Positions 39,710 through 52,197 are shown, numbered from the stretch's first letter. The stretch is DNA of 64,000 nt from Lobosporangium transversale (GCF_002105155.1 NW_019028981.1:372001-436000); one strand, 5' to 3'. Numbers and translations: made by a program. Notes: generated by a model from the sequence alone, not told the origin.

Positions 39710-42700
39710 GGGATGTCTTTTTTTCCCGTTATCCATTGGCCAATCTTTTTTTTTTTTTTTTTTCCTTTTTTGTATTATACATGGCATCTTTTTCTTTTTT
39801 AAAAAAAAAAACCTAATAAGATAGACTTTTCTAAACCCAATCAGCATGATTCCATTTCTTTCTTGCTTTTTTATTTTTTTTTATTTTTTTTTTATTTTGG
39901 TTTATCATCCTACAGTTCTTTTCAAGGCGTATGGACACATAAATGTAAATATATATAGGTTACACTGCCAAGCTTTTACTTATGCATGTATGATGCTGTG
40001 CAAATTCAAATTTTACCTTGAATAATATTGGTTAAAGTGTCAAACAAGGCCTTAATGCTACTCCAGGCCACGCGAAAACTTTTTTTTTTGGGGAGAAAAG
40101 GGATGAAGAGATTGAGGAAATTATGCAGACTTTTTTTTAGAAATGCATGGGATGGTTGATCTTTAACGTACATGATAGACTTTTTCAAGGACGAAAGATG
40201 AAGGTTAGGGACAAACTATTCTTATAAGTTTTCTGCGTCAATAATCGCTATTCTTTTATTCTCTGAATCAAAGAGTCCTTGTTGTACACACATATTTGTA
40301 CACGGACATTCTACGCCTTTTTTTTTTTTAGATCGTCGCGAGTCTTTAGGAAAAAAATATTGTTGCACCAGTAACGCTTTGCCAAGCCCTTTCTTCTTGA
40401 TTGACCAAGGGAAAAAACAAAAAAGGGTCAATTGCTCTCTTTTGTCTATCAAATATATATATATATCTATGTTTGTATTGTGTACCTCTCGAAGATGCAA
40501 GCGCACGGACCAAGAGAGCGATTGTTCACTTTACAACTCACTTCACATGTTGCCCCATCGCGATTAAAAGATTAGCTACAGACGACATTCCAATTCTTTT
40601 TATATTTGTCAGTAACTCATTTGTAAAGATTTAATAAAAACGATGGTTGAATTGATTTGGTGGCTGATATTTTGAACTTACAACAACCAAATTAATGGCT
40701 CCTTCCAGTACATTTAAATAAAGATCTGTAAGTGGAGACAGAATGTAAAAAGAGGAAAAGGAAAGCGCCAGCGGCTCGTGATTGAAGAAGGATTCATTAT
40801 ATGTAAGTCCAAAATCCCACTCTTTTTGTTTAGGAAGGTTATGTCGAGGATTATTTTTTAAGCATGCAAGAGAGACCCCAGCTCTTTTTTTTTTGAGAGA
40901 GAGAGAGAAAAAGAAAGAGATCGAGTATAGTTGTAGATATTTTGGCGTACATGTACCGTACATGATCGGGGAATTAATACAAACAACCTGGATCTTTTGC
41001 TAGCCATGTGCTGCCACAAATTGTGGGGAAAGTAGAGACGTGGGGTGTGAGCACTTGACAGAATAAAATAAACATTGCTTGAAGGGACGTTTAAAACTCA
41101 ATTTTGCCAAAAAGGTCAAGTCTATTGTAAAGTCAAAGCTACCATCATATGCTGCCAAGAATCCGAGGGTCAAGAGAGAAGGGAGTCGTAATTTATACTC
41201 ATAAAAAAAGAGAGAGAGAAGCCAAGATTTAATCTAAACATGGTTTTTGTGCACAGCTTGGCAAAAAATGGATTAATTGTCAATTAGAGTTAGTAGCACA
41301 CACAGCACACTAACTTCACATTAATATATTTAATATTACCATCAGACAATAAATGCTGACAGAACGAAACTTCTGGCCATAGCACAATGCAATATATAAA
41401 CATACTTATTTACTTCGTAGCCAAGCAATTATCACTTTGTATAGAGCTTGCTGACAGATTCATGTTATTTCCGTTGATTGCATTAATGCACGGTGAGTGT
41501 TCAGGCCGCACGAGAACGATAGATCGTGCGTAGCGCAAAAGAAAAATGAAGACGCGTTTGGTGGTACCAAATTTTTATCTTCAGTTTCTTGGCATTGTTC
41601 TACAAAAAGAGTAATGTGTTTCTTTGATTCCCCTTTCTCGTTTTTTCCCCTTTTTTCTTTGTTTTCATGTGCAAACGACCAAAGCACCCACGATGGGGAC
41701 ACGAACGCTGTATTTACCAGCCTAAATAACTATGACGAAATTCGATGTCCTTTGTCTTTTCTGTTTCAGAAACAGAGAGTGTTTATTCAAAGTTCGGTTT
41801 TTCAGTGTGGGTCAGGACCCTGTCATGTCCTGTCAAAAGGAGTGGGCTTCGCCTACAACTGTATATATATACAGATGTACACATGGCTTGGCAGCCCATG
41901 CGATCATAGTTTTGTTATATCTGTCGCTTTAGGCCAACATTTTATGTATTGTTGTTTACTCGGTGACATTTGTATTATATATATACTTTTGAATATCTAT
42001 ATATTCATTCACAAAAAACACGGACTAAAAAAAAACAGAGTTCTGCATCTGCATCGAACTACATCATCTGACGCGCCATGGATCACATATCGAAAGAAAC
42101 AAAAAAGCTTTGGGGTAAAAACAAGGACCGGTGTAGGCCATATTAATACGCCATGTTCACAAACCATTAGTTTAGTCACTTGAAATGATGAGAGATGGTT
42201 GGAGCATTCAATAATGGTATATACTCATCTACATACATGTACATGCGCATGAGGCGAATGCTTTCGCCTTCATTCCGTGCGAGCCTCTTCCGCTGGTTGG
42301 ACATGGATATTATTAGAGCCTATGAGTGGTGCGAAAGACCGTAACATCTGTATTGAATCGATGTTCACTTTTTATATTCCATATTTCATTTTCTCAGGTA
42401 CGTAATGTGCAACAATGTCAGTAAGATGTTCTGGAGTAGTTTATTAACTCTGTTAAGGTGGATAATGATAATAGAGCCAATACGATGTACAAATGGCATG
42501 AATATATATACATATATATATATATATAATAATATTATATATACATGCACAGGGCGATCGTAAACAAACAAAGGATCCAGTTTAAAGTGATACTTTTTTC
42601 TAATGGCACAACAGCGTGTCCTAGATCAATTCAATCAAAGTATAATATACCACGCCTTCTTTGTTTACAACACTAAACGAAGACGCAGAATGATCATCAC

Positions 42701-43010
42701 ATCTACACCTCATTCTGGACTGAATTGGGATAACCATCAAGGAAAAAAAAATAAAAAAGTACATAAAGAACCTCGATTTCACTTTTATTCCTTTTTTTTT
42801 TTTTTTTAACCGTTTTTGTTTTCAACTTGAGAAAAAAAATCGATTCCTTCTCATTCTCTCTCTCTTTCTTTTTCTTTTTTTGTTCTTATTCTTTTATCCT
42901 GCATTGTATATTTCCTTAACTCCCCTCCACTCTCTCCTTCACTCTTCATATATCAGTGTCTCATAAGCACCAACCAATTACTTCGTCTTTATACTATCTA
43001 TCCTTTTACA
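39710..43010. other. Intergenic region, 3.3 kb
   Basis: No gene is recognised. A 228-codon open frame (41497-42183) lacks an early ATG and any family motif and runs through AT repeats, so it is probably chance. TA-rich repeats (about 41860-41880, 42505-42545), T runs and a CTTTTT-rich leader (about 42845-42900) upstream of the P450 start are present. Confidence 0.45.
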
Positions 43011-45212
43011 ATGTCTGCACAAGTGGCCACCGTGACTCCTTCTATGGTCTCAAATGCTATCGCATTACTTCGTCAACGCCAGAAGGCGCTTATCAAACGT
43101 GGTAAGGCCAACCCAGCCATGACCATGTTGGCCTTGACGGCAATTCTCTACTACTGGCTCGGCCGCATGCGCGCCAACAAAGCTCCTCCACGTGGCAAGG
43201 CTATCCCACGTCTCAAGAGCAAATTGTTCATGATCGATGTCGCATATGCTTATGTTAGTTCCAGGATTAGAGGAAATGAGCTCAAGTATGTCCAGAATCT
43301 CTCAAAGCAAGGCTACACATTGAACACATCCGTCATCGGTCACAATTTGACCCTTGTCTTTGAGCCATCTTCCGTTCAGCATATCTTGGTCAAGAATTTC
43401 GAGAACTATCCCAAAGGTAATATTCTTTTTTATCTTCACAAACTCACAAATTCATACATTTATGCACGTACTTTGAACAAAAAAAAAAAAAAAAAAAAAA
43501 AAACCTTTCCTAAAGATGGCGGGCAATTGGGTTTTATTATACAAGCACACAATCTTTTTTTCTCCACAAATGAGAGGCTCCCATGCGCCATTCCCCCCCT
43601 CCACACCTTATTTCATTTGCCCTATTCAAACTTCTTGGCATTGCTCATAAAATCCACATGCTCCTCTGCCTCCATCGCATCACTGTGTCACTTCATCAAT
43701 GTCTTGGTTGTCTTTCCTTTCTTTGGACGTTACAGAATGCCTGCTATGCTTTGTTTACTCTTTGTAGTAACCCACCCACCCCACAAACATCGATATGAAT
43801 TTCCTGAAATCCACAACCCCAAAAATAAACACCTTCTTTTCGCTTCGATTCACAGCATGCATACACTCTAAAGTAAACACGTACAATAGTCTGCCGCTTT
43901 TTTTTTTTTATTCCGTTATTCCATGTCTTAATGTAAACACGTAAACAAATAAACACAACCATTATGTCGTTTTTTTTTAAATATACTAACCTTTTTTAAT
44001 TATACGAATATGTAAACACAAACATTAGGAGCTGCATTCCACAGAGCCTTCTCTGCATTTATGGGTACTGGTATCTTCAACGCTGACGGGGCAGCATGGA
44101 AGAATCAGCGTGCGATTGCACGCCCTCATTTCCAGGTTACGGAGTACAAAGGAGCCGCCCATATCGAAACACAAATTAACCAAGTCTTTGGTATCCTTGA
44201 CAAGGCGATTGAAGCCGGGGACATACTTGATGTACAAGATCTCTGGTCCCGCTACACAATCGATACAGCGACTGGTTTCTTGTTCGGGGCCTGTGCCAAT
44301 GCATTGGATGTTCCTCAATCCAAATTCGTCTCTGCATTCAACTACACACAAAAGATTTGTGGTTGGAAGATCCGTCTATGTGATTACCAATCACTTATAT
44401 ACGCACCAGAATTCCCACAGAAGATCAAGGACATGGACGCGTTCTTGATGCCAATTGTCGATCAAGCCGTCGCTAAGGAGATCAAGCGTCGTGAAGATGG
44501 CAAACTTGGAGATGCGAATGAGGATCGTCATGAGAACTTGCTAACACATTTCTTGAACTCTGTGGACGAGAATGGCAAGCCCTTCGATCGAATCTATCTC
44601 CGTGACATGTTGATGAACTTCTTGTTGGCTGGCCGTGACACCTCGACGAACCTGTTGAGCTTTATGTGCTACCATCTGGGCAAGTATCCTGATGTGATGG
44701 AGCGTGTTCGTCAAGAGATCTTTGAGGTCGTAGGTCGTGACCGTAAGCCTGAACATGATGATATCAAGAGGCTCAAGTTCTTGAAACAGGTCATCAACGA
44801 GACCTTGCGTCTCTACCCTGCTGTGCCCTTCAACATCAAGACCTCCTTGGAGGACGATGTTCTTCCCAATGGTTACTTCGTTCCCAAGGGTTCGATAGTC
44901 GTTCACTCATCCTATGTCACTCACCGTATGAAGGAATACTGGGGTGAGGATGCAGAAGAGTTTGACCCTGACCGCTGGGGCCCAGAGCGTGTCAAGATCA
45001 TTAGGCCCTTCATGTTCTTCCCCTTCCATGCTGGTCCACGTATTTGCTTAGGCCAGAACTTTGCTTACAACCAGGCTATGAACACCTTGACTCGTCTCAT
45101 CCAACGCTACACATGGAGGGTCGCTGATGGCTTCGAACCTATTCCTGAATCCGATATTACTATGTACTCTAGAAACGGAATGCAGATCATTTTCGAGAAA
45201 TACCGCGACTAA
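43011..45212 (+). CDS. Cytochrome P450 monooxygenase
   Basis: Haem-thiolate monooxygenase, membrane-anchored at the ER. Two exons, 43011-43416 and 44029-45212; 1590 nt, 529 residues. N-terminal hydrophobic anchor at about 45-55 (MTMLALTAILYYWLG), then a Pro-containing hinge. Helix I AGRDTSTN (about 336), helix K ETLRLYP, the DPDRWGPER segment and the haem loop FFPFHAGPRICLGQNFA are all intact, with the axial Cys present. The ETLRLYPAVPFN and haem-loop style resemble the CYP52/CYP86/CYP4 group of fatty-acid or alkane hydroxylases. That substrate class is an inference. The single intron is 612 nt, long for this window, and contains a 25-nt A run. Confidence 0.95.
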
Positions 45213-45431
45213 GAAATATTTGTAAAAAAAGTAAATAAATTAATCAAAAGGAATCAAAAAGAAAAAACATATGATATTGAAGTAGAGCAGACTGTTTATT
45301 GGTACATAGATAATAATAGTACAGGCGAAGCGATCTTTGCAGGAAAGGTGGTTAAAATGGGAATATGTAATTGCAAGTATTTATAAAAACAGGTGTGAGT
45401 ATATTTTTTATGAGGGATGTGAAAACGTGTC

Positions 45432-46318
45432 TTAATGACCTTGGCTCGCGAACAAGTTTGGGAAGTGCCGCCCATAATACACGCTTTCAATATGTCGACG
45501 ACTTTCCATGATTTTATCTGGAATCCAGAAGACGTTTTTGAGTAATGATGTCTGTAGTCCATTTCCCTTCCTTTTTTCCTCTCCCTCATTCTCCAGATCC
45601 CGATGGCGGCTTTCAACATTCTGAACCAAATGCTTAAAAGCGTATTCAAATTTAGGTCGGATACTCTCGATGTTCCTAGCGCCCAGTCCAATATTGTTAT
45701 TCACGTCGTTCGGATCCAATGCATTCATACCAAGGCGTTTGCGATTGCTTCCTTTTTTCTTCTTATCCGTTGGTGGTGGTGCCGGGAAATAAGCCCCGCC
45801 TGTACCACTAATGCCACAATCATTGGCATCGCCATCAGCAACCATGATTCCCACTTCACTATAATTAAAGTGAAAGCCATAAAGCTCAAAGAATTCAATC
45901 AAAAGCACTCCAAGGTTATCTTCTGGATCCAGCATTCGACTCTGAATCATAGGGTGCATCTGAAGGAAGCTTAAAACCATGACCATCGTCAAGAACGAAC
46001 CAATGCCTCCGTGAAAGGGCTCATTCGATCGATTTAATTTTAAAAAGTGCTTGATCAATATCGTCAGCGGGCGTAATCCTGGAACCGTGTTCATATACTG
46101 CTTCGTCAGAATCGCTCCTTGTATCCCATTCGCCACATTGAACGAGATGTCCACCGACAGCTGACTGATATTCTCTTTGAATTTGATGAGAGGCACTTTC
46201 GTTCTTGTGATACATTCAACATCCTCCGTCACCTTCAAATGCTTCAGATGCCTGCTCAATTCGTGGAGCTCCCCTGCGGAAAAATTTCCTCGCCTTAATA
46301 CAACCATATCGATATCAC

Positions 46319-46358
<40 letters not shown>

Positions 46359-47789
46359 TTAGTTATAAATCTCATAAAAATAAAAATAAAAATAAAAAAA
46401 AGGCTTTCTATACCTTGTGGGCAGATATATTTGAGTCTCGAAACTTCCAAAGACCTCAACGACTGCACCATCCCACAAGGCCTGAACTGCCCTGCAGACC
46501 CTTTGGTAGACATAGGTCCGCACCTGATGCTCCTCTTGAGTCGGACTTATGTACGCCACGAAATCCTTAAGTTCCTGAGTCAGCATCATTGGAGCCGAGG
46601 GTAGATCTGAATATCGACGACGGCCCATCCATGGACATCCAGGTGGTGGACCTAACGTGGTAGTGCTTTCTATGTCTTCAACATCATCACTATCGCCCAT
46701 GGCAGAACCAGCATCCCGCTTCCTTTTATGTTGTACCAAAGAGTAGAGTCGTTCTGTCGTAGCAGTGGTAGAGAAAGAAGAAACTGTAGATTCGAACCGG
46801 ACAAAATCCTGACCCTCTTTAAAGCCATCACTATCCTTTCCAAATGAGCGACGTTGCTCGGATCTCTTTGGTCTGCACCTACTAATGACATTAGAATCAA
46901 CTTCTGCTTCCCTCATGAATATTTTCTTCGGTACGTATTTTTGAGCACTCGAAGCTGCGTCAATCAATCCTTCAATGACTATATCATGCGATTGACCTCT
47001 TAGAGACCTCACTCTTTTCTGGACGTTTTTCGAAGACTGGATGTTTGGAGATGGATCCAGTAAAGGCATATTTGAAGAAGGAGAAGAAGGAGAAGATTTC
47101 TTTGAGAGCTTTTCTTTTCGCTTTTGACGATTTCGTTGCCTAATCTTTGCAAATTGCTCAGCCAACAAAAGCCCTATCGATGGAACGTTTAATGATGATG
47201 TTGCCTCAATGTCTGTTCGCACTGACCCATCATTTTGCTGAATAGACGAAGTTCCTGATTGTTTTTGTTGTAGTTCTTGTTGATGTGGTCGACCCGAGGA
47301 CGATGATTCGATCGGATCATAAAGATTTGAAGTGGACGTAAGTAACGATTTCTGTGTATATTGTGGATCCACGTGTGGTTGTGAATAAGATCTAGGCTTT
47401 TCCCAAAGCCCCGGTGAATAGTCATATTGGAGGTCCTGTTCATATTCATCAAAATGCGTTCCAGCATGTGCAATCGGATCTGGAAAATAGTGATAATACT
47501 CTGAAGTTTCTTTATTTTGCTGATATTGATCCCGATCTTGACACTGATATGCCGATTCCTCGGTGTTCTTTTTATTCGAAGCGCTATTTGCGCCACTACT
47601 TCTATCCCAATTATTTGATTTTCTCTTGGCTTCATGTTGCCGACGATGCTCCAAGAGGTGAGGTCCTGGTTTTCCGATTCCAAGAATTTGATTAAGCGAT
47701 TTCTTTTTCTTCTTCATTTGAGACCGATTGCTTCCATTCTTCTTAGACTTTTTGCCACTACTGCGGTTATTGAGGTTATTGATTCGCAT
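45432..47789 (-). CDS. TRF4: TRF4/PAPD5-type non-canonical poly(A) polymerase
   Basis: Nucleotidyltransferase that adds short A tails to aberrant nuclear RNAs, marking them for the exosome (TRAMP complex in yeast). Two exons, 47789-46414 and 46317-45432; 2262 nt, 753 residues. The first ~390 residues are basic and disordered (KKSKKNGSNRSQMKKKKKSL; Gln/Ser-rich). The catalytic domain has VEVFGSFETQIYLPT joined over the intron to SDIDMVV, giving the first two metal-binding Asp. KVPLIKFK and LSVDISFNVANGIQG give the third Asp. The central domain follows (LTILIKHFLKLNRSNEPFHG, GGIGSFLTMVMVLSFLQMHP). The intron is 96 nt and consists largely of homopolymer. The Lys/Asn-rich insert after ISGTGGAYF is longer than in yeast. 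Confidence 0.92.
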
Positions 47790-49412
47790 TAAAAATAAAA
47801 AACCCCAGCAGTGTACTCTGTAAACAAATGCAAAACATTAAAAAAGGTTGTGACTATTCTTTTAATAAAAACGAAGGGTTAATCTAATTGGCTAAATTTT
47901 ATTGACAGTCCCAGCTGCCAAGGAACACCTTATGATTTTGCTTTTTTGATCCACTCTCTGGATACACTCTCGCTAATTCGAAGTTAGGCAGAGGGAAGGC
48001 TGAGTCAATTCTCGTTGCAAATTGCCTTCGGGGAACAACAACAAACTTTCAATATTCATCTACGTTCTACCGACTCCGCTTTTACAAAGGACATTAGTAC
48101 TCTCTCTTCTAAAAGCTCCTTTCCAGCCTTTTCCACCAGTGTCTGATTTACAATTTTCTGTATCCTTGCAGCGAATGTCTGTCTGTCTGTCTTCTAGGCG
48201 CTCCTTTTCGAGCCTGCTATTTTCTGATTCAGAATGTCGACTTGTTGTTGCGTGAACTGACGGTTACTCCTTTGCTGATCTCCGAGGAATGCTAACTGTT
48301 GGTCCACAAACCTACTTTTTTGCTGATAATGTTCAGGCGTAGTCGCTAGAACTGGCATCTCCTTTCCTTAGGAGTCAGGCAAGAGCGGTTTGAAAGACCT
48401 GGATGGCTTGAAAGACCTAGCTGTTCATGACACTCGTCATTCACACTGGTTTCGCCGCTCGCAAGCACTCGTTCATCTTCCTTGTCCGGTGCCTCTTGTT
48501 GCATATTTCACAGTACACGTGCTACATAAAAATTAATATGTGTGCCACACAAGATCTGTATTTTATACACAAAATAATATATACAAACGGTTGTATATCA
48601 TAAAAACACGCCCCATGTGTAAATAGTAACAAGCAGGAGGCGCAGTGCGAGCGTAGTGGAGGCGTAGTAATTATACACGTTTGCACCATGGTTACTCTAT
48701 GTATGGTGCCCGTAGACAAACTTGTAGTTACACTTAGATACGATTTTGAATAAATACCCCATGGATGTGATGTGTGTTCTCACATCTTATTTTCACTTAC
48801 TTCTGTCCCTGATTACTACTTGTCTGTCTAAAATTTTTCACCTCCAGATTCGAATCGCAAATTCTAAATGAATTGGTGGTAACTAGGCTTTCCAGTTTGC
48901 AGCAACCTTGTCTGAAGTGGCGGCGAATTCCCATACCGATTGGATACGTTTTACTGCACACACACTGAAAGGGCATGCTCGCTTTCAGGGTCCCGTGTGA
49001 AAATGGCCGTAGTCCCTGTCGAAGAGCACCGGGTTTTGACTACGATGTCGGAATGGACCTTCTGAATATGTTCCTTTTCCCCCGTACTTATTAGCTTTTC
49101 GTCCTTGTCCAACAATCCTTTATCACAACGGTAATATGAAAGGCATCTGATATGACAGGAAGAAGCTGATCTCCTAACAGTTGAACCATCTGCAGGTGGC
49201 CTGATTAAAGTCATAGTAGTTACAATGAGGCAAGGAAGGTGCAGAAGAAAAGTAAGTGTGGGGGAGCAAGAAATAGAAATAAGGTAAGTAAGTATCTAAG
49301 ACTGAAATAAAGACCCGCAAAAAAAAAAAAATGTTTATTTGCACGGAGGGCGAAGTGTAAATAAGGCATGTACGGACCGTGCCAAAAAAACGATTTATAA
49401 ACAAAAGAAAGC
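47790..49412. other. Intergenic region between TRF4 and the tRNA gene
   Basis: I see no gene here. No strong motif, long repeat or convincing open frame on either strand; an A run lies at 49319-49331. Confidence 0.45.
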
Positions 49413-49483
49413 TCTTTGACCGGGAATTGAACCCGGGTCTTCCGCGTGACAGGCGGAGATACTGACCACTATACTATCAAAGA
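49413..49483 (-). tRNA. tRNA-Asp (GTC)
   Basis: The minus strand folds as a complete 71-nt cloverleaf. The acceptor stem TCTTTGA pairs with TCAAAGA at the 3' end. The anticodon arm is TCCGC-CTGTCAC-GCGGA with anticodon GTC. The T-arm is CGGG-TTCAATT-CCCG. The A box (TAGTATAGTGGTCAGTA) and B box (GGTTCAATTCC) are intact. No intron. A T-rich stretch (TTTCTTTT) directly 3' of the gene would serve as the Pol III terminator. Confidence 0.95.
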
Positions 49484-49608
49484 CTCTTATATGAGAGCTG
49501 TCGTAGAGCATCTACTAGTGATCTCTGGAAACTAGTAGGTAATGATGAAAAATGAAGAATTGGGCAAGAGCCTCGTGGTTTTGGGATACGATAGTGATCC
49601 TAAGTAAT

Positions 49609-50287
49609 TAAGCCCAATGGCTGAGTAGTATACTCGTCAGGGCACCCCCCTGTCTAGCCCAGGGGCCGGGTTCGAGTCCTGGTTAAGGCACATAAAGTGA
49701 AGCAAACATGTGCCAGGTCAGGGATTTGCTTGAGTTTTTATACTTTCTCTCCGAGACAGCCTAGTGTTCTCCGCTAAGGCTAAGATCGTGGGTGCACTAC
49801 CCTAAGTCGCCTGGCTGGCCACATGTCTTAGGTTTATATTCCACCCCCCAGCCGAACCAGCGGTACATCTGGCAGCACATCCCCCCCATCCACCCACTTG
49901 ACTAGGACAGCGATGATCACAAAGTTTGACGGAGTCCAAAGTAGAAATTTCAGACCAATCCCGCAAGATTTGGGTCCACATGCCAGTGGATTTGATCGAA
50001 TAGAAAAAAATTAAAAGTCGTCCTTAGCTAGAGTCGGCACGCCAGCCTCCGCGGCTTTTCACGGGCGCAACAGGCCACATCGGAAGGATGGACTTCGAGT
50101 ACCGATCACGGTGTACATTGGTAGAGAAAAACATGGATACGAATTGGCTCTTCACAGCCATCCCGTGCGAACTTTGAGAGTTTCGCTTGTTTCATAGTTG
50201 AGGGCGATATCATTACTTTAGAGCGAGATTATGAAATAAAATTCCTCACCTCTGTGGGTTCTTGTTAACAGGAAAAAAAAAAAAAAA
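49609..50287 (+). mobile_element. tRNA-headed SINE with LINE-like 3' tail and poly(A)
   Basis: A 679-bp insertion bounded by a perfect 19-bp target duplication, GATAGTGATCCTAAGTAAT, at 49590-49608 and 50288-50306. The head looks tRNA-derived: an A-box-like TGGCTGAGTAG at 49618 and a perfect B box GGTTCGAGTCC at 49679, with a foldable T-arm (CCGGG/CCTGG) and a G/C-rich anticodon-like stem. From about 50065 it resembles the 3' part of the LINE-like copies at 51315 and 53188 (GCGCAACAGGCCAC and following), and it ends GGTTCTTGTTAAC... then A(14). This fits a Pol III SINE mobilised by the LINE machinery in the same neighbourhood. No coding frame. Confidence 0.88.
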
Positions 50288-50328
50288 GATAGTGATCCTA
50301 AGTAATGCTTTGAATGATTTTGAGGATG

Positions 50329-50452
50329 CTGCAAAAGGGCATCGATAATAAGAAGAGAGATCTTTAATAACTGCTAATTTTCTGAGAATTCATAATGAGA
50401 ATAATGAAGATAAACTCACCTGCAAAAGGGCATCGATAATAAGAAGAGAGAT
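50329..50452. repeat. 33-bp direct repeat pair
   Basis: Two perfect copies (50329-50361 and 50420-50452), each beginning CTGCAAAAGGGCATCGATAA, separated by 58 bp of unrelated AT-rich sequence, just downstream of the SINE. Origin unknown. It could be a local duplication or the footprint of an excised insertion. Confidence 0.9.
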
Positions 50453-50629
50453 GCCGTTTTTGCAGTGAAGGAAAAAGCTACTTAAATACTATTTAAAAAT
50501 GGTAGAAAATAGGATGATAGGCAATAAATAAATTGAAAGGAAATACATATTTAGGTAAATGAATAGGCGTCATTTACGACAGAGCATTTGAGACGTATAT
50601 TATATAAATATCAAACTAAGATAAGAATT

Positions 50630-52197
50630 AATCTATTTGACAACCCGGGTTGTCACTCTTGACATGGAGGAAAGAGTTGAAAGCAGTGCAGGAGCAAGCA
50701 CAAAGGGCCAGAGAGAGAGGTGTAGACCCACCAAGGACAAAAGAGCCAACTTTTACTGCGGCAGAGGAGGACTACATTTGGAAAACTCTAGAGATGCATA
50801 TCGATGGTGTGCGAGAAGTACGACGCCATGGTGATAGGAACGACGGTGATGAGGAAGAGAGAGAGCACACACCAGAGTGGTCTGTGCAGGACATTTACCA
50901 TGGACTTACGCCCAAGTCCATTGCTCAGAGTTGGAAAGTTGGCTTCAAGACAACAACAAGGATAGCTACATATATGGCAGGGCGCTTCGTCAAGGCCATA
51001 GAGGAATTCGGTCGTACAGAAATCTGGAACAAACGGTGTAAAGTCACCGTTGAATGGGAAAAGGCTCGCGGAATCACTGCTATGAGCAAACGCGCTAGAG
51101 GACGCAACTGTGTTGGGGAGCACAGACGTAGTAGCAATGATTTCCTTGTCCCTTCCCTCAGATAAAGACAGAAGCTGAATGTAAAAGAGATCTACAAGAT
51201 CGCGGATGACCGAGTCCGGGACAGTTACCTTGGGAAAACCAAACTGGACGTGATGGAGCGGCTAGGTGGAATGAAGTTTTTGATGACTATGGATAGCGGA
51301 TAATTTGTCGCGTTGCGCAACAGGCCACGTCGGAAAGGTGGACTTTGAGTACCAACCACGGCGGTCAGGGTTTATGAAATCATGGATACAGCGGCTCTTG
51401 TCGTTTGTGCAGTAATAGCTGTTTATTGACTATAGTTTCTGGAGCATTTTGTTCATAGAGTGTAGAAAATAAATCCCATGACCCTGAGGGTCCTTGTTAT
51501 CAAAAAAAAAACCCGGGTTGTCACTCTTATTTGACAACCCCCCCCTAATTTAGCAGTCACGCCGGCTTATTTGGCAACCCAGGTCTTCAATTTTCACTTT
51601 TTTGTAATTTGACAACCTGGGTTGTCAAAAAAAGAAGAAAAATTGTCTTTTTCAACCTGTCACATGACAAGTCTTCACCCTCTTGCACTTATGGAGGGCC
51701 TTTCTCAGCTGGATTTCTAAAATGGTGGCAACACTCCGTTATCATGACTGTGGTTATAGCTTCTTCTGTCTCTCTTTTTTTCCTTTCCGCGTCTTACGCA
51801 TGCGCCATCAAGCGTCGCATAACCACTCCGAATTTATGTATGCTTAGTGCATGTTACCCGTATAGGCACATTTTCTATAAAGCAAACCCTTGTTTTAGAA
51901 ATCAGTTGTAATAAAAAACAACACCTCGTAACCAAAAAAAAAAGTTTGTTATTTGAAGGAAGCTTTTAGATTGCTGGAGGGATTTCGTGTTGCTGAGGGA
52001 TAGCAATAGAAACGATTTTCACATAATAATCTTGCCAATAAAAAAAGGGTTGTCAAATAATAATGAGCTTGGGGTTGTCAAATTAGATATTTTACTATTT
52101 GGCAACCCGGGTTGTCACGCAAAGAAAAAAAATTGAGAAAAATAATTAAGGGGGGGGTTGTCAAATAAGAGTGACAACCCGGGTTGTCAAATAGATT
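50630..52197. mobile_element. Non-autonomous DNA element (MITE-like) with palindromic terminal repeats
   Basis: Once the retroposon at 50661-51510 and one copy of its duplication are taken out, about 700 bp remain with inverted ends of roughly 50 bp. The left end is 50630-50660 plus 51529-51550; the right end is 52145-52197. The ends read AATCTATTTGACAACCCGGG inward and continue into TTGACAACCCCCCC. The 16-bp palindrome GACAACCCGGGTTGTC, or a one-base variant, occurs at 50639, 51611, 52101 and 52173. Half-sites lie at about 51533, 51573, 52047, 52071 and 52154. A 9-bp direct repeat CTAAGATAA flanks the element (50616-50624, 52203-52211) and may be the target duplication; 9 bp is typical of Mutator-like elements. 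No transposase frame. Confidence 0.75.
50661..51510 (+). mobile_element. LINE-like retroposon, 5'-truncated, copy 1
   Basis: An insertion flanked by an 18-bp duplication ACCCGGGTTGTCACTCTT (50643-50660, 51511-51528) and ending in A(9), inside the left inverted repeat of the DNA element. From 50665 it carries an open frame of about 165 codons (WRKELKAVQEQAQRAR ... TFTAAEEDYIWKTLEMH ... [20 protein letters not shown]). After a TAA shared by both copies there are about 45 further in-frame codons ([20 protein letters not shown]). The basic, Trp-containing RC...WE style recalls C-terminal ends of fungal LINE ORF2 proteins. That is an inference, since no reverse transcriptase motif survives in the window. 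The 3' untranslated part runs from 51304 to the poly(A). Confidence 0.75.

Noticed and set aside
41497-42183. 228-codon open frame on the plus strand
   Set aside because: There is no ATG near its start, no family motif, no splice logic, and it crosses TA-rich repeats. Likely chance.
49611-49692. Second tRNA gene beside tRNA-Asp
   Set aside because: The B box and T-arm are good, but the acceptor ends do not pair and the anticodon stem is irregular. It sits at the 5' end of an insertion with a target duplication, so it is the SINE head.
50650-51165. Treating the 171-codon frame in LINE-like copy 1 as an ordinary host gene
   Set aside because: It lies inside a poly(A)-ended insertion with target duplications and is repeated, with a stop, in copy 2.
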